Assembly (NCBI RefSeq): GCF_000308595.1
Contig: NZ_BAGA01000077.1
Location: 124,001-188,000, forward strand
Reading direction: 5' to 3'
DNA length: 64,000 bases
Source: Nocardia higoensis NBRC 100133
GTDB lineage: Bacteria > Actinomycetota > Actinomycetes > Mycobacteriales > Mycobacteriaceae
Made by a program: the position numbers and the translations under genes. Below the pieces are notes generated by a model. The model was not told where the DNA came from. It searched no databases and saw only the letters and a list, made by a program, of their open reading frames with translations. Shown here piece after piece: positions 57,360-64,000 of the stretch; the stretch's first letter is position 1, and every line of letters begins with the position of its first letter.

Positions 57360-57674
57360 GGCCGGCTGCTCGCACTTCGGGCCGCGGACATTCGATTCGG
57401 CTTGTGCGTTACCGACCCGGAAATCGGCGAGGTGGCGGACTTGTCCTGATCCACCGGGTCCGCCGGAGTCGACGACCGGTGCCGTCGGTCCGCACTTCCG
57501 ATATCGGAGATCGCATCCGGCTACCGATGGGGAACCGGTGACCAGATGGTGATCGAACCCGGGGCTGTTTTCGCTCCGGCGAATTCACATGCATCGCCGC
57601 GCTCAGCGTGCGGAACGAAAATATCGGGGCCCCGGGGGTCGATCGTGCGACGCGGTGATCTCTTCGAGATCGGA
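57360..57674. other. Gap between two convergent genes, no gene seen
   Basis: 315 bases between the convergent alarmone synthetase and the repeat protein. No coding frame has support, and no strong terminator hairpin is obvious. Confidence 0.4.
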
Positions 57675-58043
57675 TCAGGCGGCGGGCTCGGGCTGGGTCA
57701 GCTCCTGCACGCCGAGGAGCGCGTCGATGATGTTGACGAGGGCGGAGGTGCCGCCGTCGAAGGCGGAGCTGCCGGTGTCGAGCAGCGCGGAGCCCGAGGC
57801 CAGGCCGCCACCTTCGGCGGAACCGGTGGCCAGGCCGGCCGAGCCGGTGGCCAGGCCTTCGGCGGAGCCCGTGGCCAGGCCGGTCTCGGCGGAGCCTGCG
57901 GCCAGACCGGCCGAGCCGGTGGCGAGTGCGGCGGAGCCGGTGACGGCGGTGGCGCTTTCGGCGGAGGCCACGGCGACCGGGCCGAAGAGCAGGGCGGCGG
58001 CGGAGACGGCGCCGGCGGCGGCAACAACCTTGCGAGAGATCAT
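57675..58043 (-). CDS. Exported low-complexity Gly/Ala/Ser repeat protein
   Basis: 122 residues from ATG 58043. Signal peptide ISRKVVAAAGAVSAAALLFG ending ASA-E (about residue 28). Residues ~33-85 are imperfect tandem repeats of the type LATGSAG/LATGSAEG, about 6-9 residues long. The end, SALVNIIDALLGVQELTQPEPAA, is a non-repeated amphipathic helix. No family recognised. Exported, probably cell-wall associated. The AT-rich island at 58080-58270 is its upstream region. Confidence 0.7.
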   Translation of the reverse strand: MISRKVVAAAGAVSAAALLFGPVAVASAESATAVTGSAALATGSAGLAAGSAETGLATGSAEGLATGSAGLATGSAEGGGLASGSALLDTGSSAFDGGTSALVNIIDALLGVQELTQPEPAA

Positions 58044-58355
58044 GGCGGAGCTTTCCTTCCACGGTTCGGATATAACGACACCATCACGGCGCGCACCCGC
58101 AACGTTAGGGAAGGGAGACCGTCGAAGCTACCTTTAATTTTTGTGTGATAAATCACCGTTAATACTTGGCAAACTACCTGTTCTATCGGGGTTACGAAAT
58201 TCGATCTTGAATTCGTGATAATTCGATCTTGTTTCTGCCGGATAATTCTATCCGGGCGTCGAAGAAATTCGTTCGTGTCGCATCGGAGTGGTGGCTGTGG
58301 CGATGTCGAGTCGGCGTGTCTCGAACCCGCTCGGTGAGTCGCCGCCGAGTGGGCG
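58044..58355. repeat. AT-rich intergenic island with a 12-base direct repeat and a 7-bp palindrome
   Basis: No gene in 312 bases. From about 58100 to 58270 the DNA is strikingly AT-rich compared with the rest of the window. It holds AATTCGATCTTG twice (58198-58209 and 58220-58231), 22 bases apart or two helical turns, and a perfect dyad CCGGATA-ATTC-TATCCGG (58238-58255). It lies upstream of the repeat-protein gene, so it could be its control region or a binding site for an Lsr2-like protein. Confidence 0.65.
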
Positions 58356-59690
58356 TCATGCGAGTGCCGCAGGCCGCAGGTGGGCGATGATTCCTTCCAG
58401 GTCGGTCGCGAAGAGTTCGGGCCGGAACTCGTGACCGCCGGGAACCTCGTGCGCCTCGTGTGGGATGCCGGCATCGGTGAGGCGCTTGCGGAATTCCCGC
58501 TGGCCGGCCAGCACCTGGGTTTCGTTCACGCTGTCGAACCAATCGATCGGTTCCGGACTGGTGCCCGCGGCGAGGAATATCCGCTTGTCGCGGTAGCTTT
58601 CGATCCGTTCGATCGGATTGTCCGCGCTGACCCTGGCCTGGTTCCAGAACGGTGCCCCGTAAACCGTGGCGCCGCCCAGTTCCAGCGTCGCCGAGGTCAG
58701 ATTCGCCCAATGCACGACGAGGCCGAAGTCGCGACGCAGGCTCGCCGGGCCGGAATGGCTGCTGACCGAGGCGAAACGATCGTGATACTTGGCCGTGTAT
58801 TTCAGCGCGCCGAAGCCGCCCATCGAGAACCCGGCGACCGCGCGACCGTCGTACTCGGCATGGACTCGGAAGTTCGCCTCGATCCACGGGAGAAGCTGGG
58901 TGATATGGAATGTCTCCCAATTGCGCGGACCCACGAAGGATCCGGTCGGATTGGAATACCAGCCGGCTCGGCCGCCATCGGGCATCACGACGATGATCGG
59001 CTTTCCCGCGGTCCATTCGCGGATGCCCAGGGAATCGAAGGTGCGGAAATCCTGGACGCCGCCGTGGAGCAGATAGAGGACGGGATAGGTGTATCCGCTG
59101 GTGTGGTAATCGTCGGGTAGCAGGACGTTGACTCCGGGGTTCCAGCCGATCGCAGCCGTCCGGAATCGGTAGTACCACATGCGCGGGTCGTCCTCGTCGC
59201 GCTCCACGATCGACAAACCGAACCCGTCGCTTCGCTCGAGGAATATCGCGAGGACCTGGCCGGCGGCGGGTTCGGCGATGCCGTTGGCGGCGGCGATGAG
59301 CGGAGCGAGGGAGGCGTCTCCGTAGTAGCGAGAGGCCAACTCCGACAACGTTTCTCCCGCTCGAACCTCGTGCCGTACGAGATCGGGCACGATGAGCTGT
59401 CGTCCCGCGGCGACGGCGTCGGATTCGATGATGCCGTTGGCGGCGGCGATGAACGGGGCGAAGGAGGCGTCTCCGTAGTGGCGAGTTGCCAGCTCCGGCA
59501 ACGTGTCTGCGGTGACGACCTCGTACCTCGTGTATCCGGAGATGATGAGCCGCTGTCCCGCGCCGACCTCGTCGGGTTCGGCGATCCCGCTGGCGATGGC
59601 GATGAGCCGGTACAGCTCGGCGTCTCCATGGAAACGTAAAGCCAACATAGGCAACGTTTCCCCGGCCGCGACCGTGTGTGTTCCGACCAT
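58356..59690 (-). CDS. Triple-LysM protein fused to an esterase
   Basis: 444 residues from ATG 59690 (AGGGGTGATCGGG ahead). Three LysM-like units of ~50 residues: THTVAAGETLPMLALRFHGD, YEVVTADTLPELATRHYGD and HEVRAGETLSELASRYYGD, each ending in an AIASGI/AAANGI...GQRLII segment. Then an esterase of the EsteraseD/antigen-85 type: PVLYLLHGG, FSMGGFGALKYTAKY with the nucleophile Ser and GGHEFRPEL with His. There is no signal peptide or membrane helix, odd for LysM domains that normally bind peptidoglycan. A phage-tail-like or intracellular role, or non-classical export, is possible. Confidence 0.82.
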   Translation of the reverse strand: MVGTHTVAAGETLPMLALRFHGDAELYRLIAIASGIAEPDEVGAGQRLIISGYTRYEVVTADTLPELATRHYGDASFAPFIAAANGIIESDAVAAGRQLIVPDLVRHEVRAGETLSELASRYYGDASLAPLIAAANGIAEPAAGQVLAIFLERSDGFGLSIVERDEDDPRMWYYRFRTAAIGWNPGVNVLLPDDYHTSGYTYPVLYLLHGGVQDFRTFDSLGIREWTAGKPIIVVMPDGGRAGWYSNPTGSFVGPRNWETFHITQLLPWIEANFRVHAEYDGRAVAGFSMGGFGALKYTAKYHDRFASVSSHSGPASLRRDFGLVVHWANLTSATLELGGATVYGAPFWNQARVSADNPIERIESYRDKRIFLAAGTSPEPIDWFDSVNETQVLAGQREFRKRLTDAGIPHEAHEVPGGHEFRPELFATDLEGIIAHLRPAALA

Positions 59691-60185
59691 CCCGATCACC
59701 CCTTTGATAGCAGTTGGCTCTAGTGTCGGGGGTGGTGGCCTGTGGTGTGCGCGGATTTGCGGAATCCGGGCCTGGCGTGGTGTGCGCGCGCCGTCCCCGG
59801 CTCGCCTATGGCGACCCCGTGGCGTACGCGGCCCGGGTGGGCAAGCGGAAGGGGAGTGCGCGGCCGGGGTGGACACGCACGCCGGGCACCACGGCGGTCG
59901 GCTCTGTCCCCCTCGGTCAGGCCTCCTCGACATGGCCGGCAACCCGTGGGCGTGCCACCGACCATGTCCGCTCTCGCCGCCCCGTTACCGACTTGTTGCA
60001 CCCCGCGCAACGCGCTCGTCGACGCCCCCGGGCGAACAGTGCCGCGGCGATTACCGCGCCGTTGTCGCGGGCGGCTCGTATCTGTGCGCCGTTCGGGTCA
60101 CGACCCGCTACGAGCTGCGGAGATGGCGATCGATTGTGTCCGAGCGCCGCACCGATTCGGCCTCGGATTCGCCTAGAATCGAGTA
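59691..60185. other. Divergent gap between the LysM-esterase and fadD genes
   Basis: 495 bases. Several frames cross it (59714-60358, 59720-60010 and 59742-60176), but all are Arg/Pro/Ala-rich, lack a ribosome site and look like high-GC noise. It should contain both promoters. Confidence 0.4.
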
Positions 60186-62024
60186 ATGACGTTCCTCCGG
60201 AATTCCGAGGAGCTTTCCGATCTCAGCACGATCGAGCACCGGGCATCCTCGGTCGCACACATGTTGGTCGACCGCGTCACCGCCACACCGAACACAGAGG
60301 CATTCCGGTTCCCCGACGGCGAGGGCTGGACCAGCGTTTCCTGGAAACAGTTCGGTGAGCGCGTCGACATCCTGGCCGCCGGGTTGATCGCCCTGGGAAT
60401 CCAGGCCGAGGACCGGGTAGCGCTCGTGTCGTCCACCCGATACGAATGGGTGCTCGCCGACTTCGCCGTGATGTACGCCGGCGCGGCCACCACTACCGTG
60501 TACCCGACCATGACCGCTCCTGGCGTCACGTTCATCATCGCCGACTCGGGCAGCCGTGTCGTCGTCGCCGAGGATCAGGCCCAGGTCGACAAACTGATCG
60601 AGCACCGCGCCGAGTTGCCCGACGTGCAACGGGTGGTGATCTTCGACGGCGAAGGCGACGGAGACTGGGTGATCACGCTCGACGATCTCGAAGAGCGCGG
60701 GCGCGCCCTGCTGACCGGATCCCCCGACGCGGTGGCCGATCGCATCCGTGGCATCCGGCCCGAGCACTTGGGCAGCATCATGTACACCTCCGGCACGACC
60801 GGCACCCCGAAAGGCGTCAGGCTGCCGCATTCGACGTGGACGTACAGCGCGGCGGCTATCGACGCCGTAGGTGTGCTCGGTCCCGACGACCTGAACTTCC
60901 TGTGGCTTCCGCTCTCGCACACGTTCGGCAAGGTGATGCTGGCGCTGTCACCGCTGGTCGGTTTCCCCACAGCCATCGACGGTCGGGTGGACAAGATCGT
61001 CGACAACCTCTCGATTCTGCATCCCACCATCGTGGCCGGCGCCCCGCGCATCTTCGAGAAGGCGCACGCCCGTATCGAGGGCGTAGTGGCCGACGAAGGC
61101 GGGATCAAGAAGAAGCTGTTCGACTGGGCGGTCGGCGTCGGCCTGAAGGTGTCGCGTGCGAGACAGGCCGGCGAGAATCCGTCGTTGCCGGTCGCCGTGC
61201 AGCACAGAGTCGCCGACAAGCTGGTGCTCTCCACGATCCGTGAACGCTTCGGTGGTCGGCTGCGGTACTTCGTTTCGGCGGCGGCGCCGTTGGCCCGCGA
61301 CGTCGCGGAATGGTTCGACGCGATCGGAATCATCGTGCTCGAAGGCTACGGTCTGACCGAGACCGCCGCCGCGTCGTTCATCAACCGGCCGGACGCCTAC
61401 CGGTTCGGAACCGTGGGCAAGCCGTTCCCCGGCACCGAGGTGAAGATCGCCGAGGACGGCGAGATCCTGCTTCGGAGTCCGGGTGTGATGAGTGGCTATC
61501 ACAACCGCCCCGAGGCCACCGCCGAGGCGCTGGACGCGGACGGCTGGTTCCGCACCGGCGACATCGGCGAGATCGACGCGGACGGCTTCCTGCGCATCAC
61601 CGACCGCAAGAAGGACTTGTTCAAGACATCGCAGGGCAAATACGTCGCGCCCTCCGCGATCGCCGCCACCTTCAAGGGCATGTGCCCGTACGCGGGCGAA
61701 TTCATCGTCTACGGAGAGGCGCGGCCCTATTGCGTCGCCTTGATCGGCCTCGACGCCCAGAGCATCGCCGAATGGGCGGGCAAGCACGGTCTGGGAGAAA
61801 AGCCGTTCGCCGAAATCGCGCGGGACGAGAAGACCCACGACCTGCTCGCCACCTATATCGACGAGCTGAATGCCCAGCTCGATCGCTGGGAACAGATCAA
61901 GAAATTCGCCATCATCGACCACGAACTGTCCGTCGAGACCGGTGAACTCACACCGAGTATGAAACTGCGCCGCAAGGTGGTCGTCGACAACCTCGCCGAC
62001 AGCATCGACGCCCTCTACCGGTGA
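60186..62024 (+). CDS. fadD: Long-chain acyl-CoA synthetase (FadD15-like)
   Basis: 612 residues. ANL adenylate-forming enzyme: P-loop YTSGTTGTPKGV, HTFGKVMLALSPL, YGLTETAAASFIN, RTGDIGEIDADGFL, DRKKDLFKTSQGKYVAPS and the C-terminal lysine region ELTPSMKLRRK. It activates fatty acids to acyl-CoA with ATP. The long-chain type with the ~600-residue length and KDLFKTSQGKYVAP is close to mycobacterial FadD15. It is monocistronic. Confidence 0.94.
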   Translation: MTFLRNSEELSDLSTIEHRASSVAHMLVDRVTATPNTEAFRFPDGEGWTSVSWKQFGERVDILAAGLIALGIQAEDRVALVSSTRYEWVLADFAVMYAGAATTTVYPTMTAPGVTFIIADSGSRVVVAEDQAQVDKLIEHRAELPDVQRVVIFDGEGDGDWVITLDDLEERGRALLTGSPDAVADRIRGIRPEHLGSIMYTSGTTGTPKGVRLPHSTWTYSAAAIDAVGVLGPDDLNFLWLPLSHTFGKVMLALSPLVGFPTAIDGRVDKIVDNLSILHPTIVAGAPRIFEKAHARIEGVVADEGGIKKKLFDWAVGVGLKVSRARQAGENPSLPVAVQHRVADKLVLSTIRERFGGRLRYFVSAAAPLARDVAEWFDAIGIIVLEGYGLTETAAASFINRPDAYRFGTVGKPFPGTEVKIAEDGEILLRSPGVMSGYHNRPEATAEALDADGWFRTGDIGEIDADGFLRITDRKKDLFKTSQGKYVAPSAIAATFKGMCPYAGEFIVYGEARPYCVALIGLDAQSIAEWAGKHGLGEKPFAEIARDEKTHDLLATYIDELNAQLDRWEQIKKFAIIDHELSVETGELTPSMKLRRKVVVDNLADSIDALYR

Positions 62025-62113
62025 CGTCGATCGATGACTGTCGCCCCGCCGTGCGCGGCGCGTCCTTTCTTCGGTGTGCCCCCGGCCCCCCCGGGGGGCG
62101 GTCCGGTGCCGGT

Positions 62114-62518
62114 CTAACCGCCGGCGCGTTTGCGCCTCAACGTGTCGAGATCGACGACATTGCCATCGGGGCCGGAACTGCCCGGGTCGTTCTCCGGAGC
62201 CGGGTGCCGCGCCGTGACGGGGGCGACCGGCCACCACCCTGTCTCGCGTTGCAGTTCCGATCGCAGTACGGGCTTGGTCGGTGCGGGGTCGAAGACGGAG
62301 CCACCCTGCGCGCACCAGGTCCTGCGCGGCCCCCCGCCGGCCTCTTCCGTCACGCGCCGCGGACGACGCGGTAGCCGGGTGACTTTCGACGTGCCGTCTC
62401 CAGCTCCGGGGGTCTCCATAGCCTTCATTCCTTCTTCCAGCGCGACCGCTGCGGCTCGTCGAACCTCTTCCCGCCGGACCCGTGGCAGATCCCATCCCGG
62501 TTCGATTGCGTCGCGCAC
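62114..62518 (-). CDS. Hypothetical protein
   Basis: 134 residues from GTG 62518. N-terminal helix EPGWDLPRVRREEVRRAAAVALEEGMKAM, then a Pro/Gly/Arg-rich middle and a VVDLDTLRRKRAGG end. No signal or membrane segment and no family recognised. Its strand-wise codon pattern is acceptable but not decisive; it could be noise. Confidence 0.4.
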   Translation of the reverse strand: MRDAIEPGWDLPRVRREEVRRAAAVALEEGMKAMETPGAGDGTSKVTRLPRRPRRVTEEAGGGPRRTWCAQGGSVFDPAPTKPVLRSELQRETGWWPVAPVTARHPAPENDPGSSGPDGNVVDLDTLRRKRAGG

Positions 62519-63072
62519 ATCCGTATCCTCCCTCGATAGGCTACCGTCCCGCTCCCGAATGAGGTGGGGGACGATGCCGCTGTCTCGCAGCGAGGTGGCG
62601 GGTTCGGCGACGCCATCGGCGGCACGAGAATCGATGGCGAATCAGCCCCCGCCAGGCATCCTTACTCGACCCGTTGTTCGAGATGGGGGACAGCCGAACG
62701 GATGAGCCGTCGGCCGCCTTCAGGAAGTCGGCCGACGGGAGGCAGTAACGGCAGATCCAGCCGGTTCGAGATATGAGCCTGTAGCGCGAGTCGTAGAACT
62801 TCTCGCTGTGCCGGCAGCAGTTCTCTCTGCGCAGTGTGATGCCGGTCGGATGGCGAGAGCGCCCGGCTCAGCGCCGCCGGCGGCTGCAATGTCGGGGCGT
62901 CGGCTCCCAGATGGTCGGTCGTTTCCAGGCGCCCTACCGCCTCGACCGGAAACCACCGACCGAGTACGAAGCCGGACTACTATGCCAACTGCTCTCGGCA
63001 ACCCGCTGCGGACAGACAACCCGGTGCGCACGAAACCCGGGAGCTTCAGTTGTTGTTCGACCATTTTCGGGG
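62519..63072. other. Gap after kdpC, no convincing gene
   Basis: 554 bases downstream of kdpC, where kdpDE often lie in related genomes. I see no recognisable sensor kinase or regulator. Frames on both strands are shadow-like. Confidence 0.4.
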
Positions 63073-63960
63073 TCAGCCGTGCATCGGATATCTGAGGTCG
63101 AGGTCGAGGTTGAGTTCGACCACGTTGACTCGGGGTTCGCCGAGGAAACCGAGTGTTCGGCTCTGGGTGTGCGCTTCGACGAGTTCGCGCACCTGATCGG
63201 CGGTGATGTGGCGGGCGTCGGCGATTCGGGCGACCTGGATATCTGCATACCTGGGAGAGATGTGCGGGTCCAGGCCGCTGCCGCTCGCGGTGACCGCGTC
63301 CGCGGGTACCGCGGTATGGCTGGTTGCGCTGCCGAAGATCGGGACGATGAGCCCGGTCGAGTAGTCCGCTCCGGGTTCGGCGCATTCCACGGTGAGTCCG
63401 AGGTAGGTGGCCAGGAACGGTGTGGCCGGACAGGTCTGGTTGATGCTGATGACCCGCACCGGCCGCGAGATTCGGCCGTCGGCGTCTCGCGGGCCGATGA
63501 CCGAGAGCACCGCGCCGAGGCCGTCGTCGGTGCAGAATGGACGGCTGCCGTCGACCCCCTCACGGTCGCCGATGGCCTTGCTCCGAGAGCACACCGTCGA
63601 TAGCAGGCTCAGCGTTACCTTCGTCGGGTCGGTGTCCAGGGTGTCGACGATGCTTTCGGGTCCGAGATTGCTTGCCGCGGTGGACAGCGGGTCATATCCT
63701 GCCCCTGCCACGGAGGGGCGGCTCTGGAAGTACTGCGCCAAGGCGTTGCCGTCGGCGTCGGTGAACGACTGCCCGATGAGGCTGCTGCCGACCAGTTTGC
63801 CGTCGGAGGTGAGCAATGAGCCCTCGGCCTTGTCGCGCAGGCCGGGAGCCTGCGCGACTGCGAAGACCGCTAGCGGATAGGCGATTCCGGTGATCGCGGT
63901 GAGCACGAGCAGCGCGCGCAGCGCTGCGACATGCTGATGAAGCCGTGTTGGCATCTTCAT
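63073..63960 (-). CDS. kdpC: Potassium-transporting ATPase subunit C
   Basis: 295 residues. One N-terminal membrane helix (ALLVLTAITGIAYPLAVFAVAQ), then KdpC motifs: GSLLTSDGKLVGSSLIGQSF, YFQSRPSVAGAGYDPLSTAASNLGP, DAVTASGSGLDPHISPRYADIQVARIADAR (in parts), and the C-terminal GFLGEPRVNVVELNLDL. The insert of ~100 residues in the middle makes it longer than the ~190-residue Escherichia coli protein, as is common in actinobacteria. KdpC is an assembly and activation subunit of the high-affinity K+ pump KdpFABC. It is one base from the end of the preceding gene. Confidence 0.95.
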   Translation of the reverse strand: MKMPTRLHQHVAALRALLVLTAITGIAYPLAVFAVAQAPGLRDKAEGSLLTSDGKLVGSSLIGQSFTDADGNALAQYFQSRPSVAGAGYDPLSTAASNLGPESIVDTLDTDPTKVTLSLLSTVCSRSKAIGDREGVDGSRPFCTDDGLGAVLSVIGPRDADGRISRPVRVISINQTCPATPFLATYLGLTVECAEPGADYSTGLIVPIFGSATSHTAVPADAVTASGSGLDPHISPRYADIQVARIADARHITADQVRELVEAHTQSRTLGFLGEPRVNVVELNLDLDLRYPMHG

Positions 63961-63961
63961 T

Positions 63962-64000
63962 TCAGGACATCCCTGGAAAGAGTTGGACGACCAGGTTGAT
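63962..64000 (-). CDS. kdpB: Last 12 codons of the gene preceding kdpC, probably kdpB (partial)
   Basis: The frame reads INLVVQLFPGMS then a stop at 63962, directly before kdpC. In kdpABC operons the gene at this place is kdpB, but twelve residues are too few to confirm it. Confidence 0.5.
   Translation of the reverse strand: MNLVVQLFPGMS

Noticed and set aside
59714..60358. Plus-strand frame in the gap before fadD
   Set aside because: No ribosome site, Arg/Pro-rich, and it runs into the fadD coding region in another frame.
62080..62098. C-run/G-run inverted repeat after fadD
   Set aside because: The stem has no loop and consists of one run of C and one of G; a terminator is possible but the structure is not convincing.
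62720..63385. 221-residue minus-strand frame at the kdpC end
   Set aside because: It overlaps kdpC in another frame and has no recognisable motif.

Overview
The window is high-GC actinobacterial DNA, most likely from a Nocardia-like member of the Mycobacteriales. The genus is inferred from gene content (a UsfY-type stress protein, GTP-dependent PEPCK, F420/FMN luciferase-like oxidoreductases, a FadD15-type acyl-CoA synthetase, an actinobacterial Erm, neocarzinostatin-fold proteins) and from GTG/TTG starts and coding on both strands. No rRNA, tRNA, CRISPR array, phage or complete insertion sequence was seen.

Layout. 1-2.4 kb: stress-sigma-factor control genes (UsfY-like, STAS antagonist, RsbW-like ATPase) and an OmpR-type regulator with Glu at the phosphorylation site, behind a SigF-like promoter. 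2.5-5.7 kb: complete ectABCD (ectoine/hydroxyectoine). 5.8-6.9 kb: an erm rRNA methylase with a candidate RLR leader peptide. 6.9-18.8 kb: mixed housekeeping genes (Sel1-repeat protein, CoA-disulfide-reductase-like enzyme, secreted lipase, ArsR-pckG-sulP, F420-type oxidoreductase), then an internally deleted MFS gene. 19.7-28.6 kb: a peptide/nickel-type ABC importer with a flavin monooxygenase, a racemase/maleate-isomerase-fold protein, TetR and a bicupin.

28.7-52.8 kb is the most interesting part. A tightly coupled minus-strand operon (45.3 to 36.2 kb) encodes proteins that, by motif reading, resemble the plant chlorophyll-breakdown enzymes: a chlorophyllase-like hydrolase, a NYC1/NOL-like SDR, a pheophorbide-a-oxygenase-like Rieske protein and two red-chlorophyll-catabolite-reductase (RCCR)-like proteins. 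They sit with a double nitrilase-fold protein, a maleate-isomerase/AMDase-fold enzyme and a fumarate-reductase-like flavoprotein. Nearby are a cyclic-amide hydrolase, an isochorismatase-fold amidase, a cassette of three neocarzinostatin-fold proteins with an MFS-like membrane protein, and an aldehyde dehydrogenase/acyl-CoA dehydrogenase operon. A repeated operator, GTTTC-N7-GAAAC often followed by N3-GTTTC, precedes at least eight of these genes or operons, including the one IclR-family regulator. I infer one regulon for opening a macrocyclic tetrapyrrole (or a similar pigment) and degrading the pyrrole-derived imides through maleamate- and maleate-type acids. The substrate is not proven by the sequence.

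52.8-64 kb: small basic protein and cold-shock protein, a TauD/FMN-monooxygenase pair, a small alarmone synthetase, a repeat-rich exported protein next to an AT-rich island, a LysM-esterase fusion, fadD, and the end of a kdp operon (kdpC plus the last codons of the gene before it).
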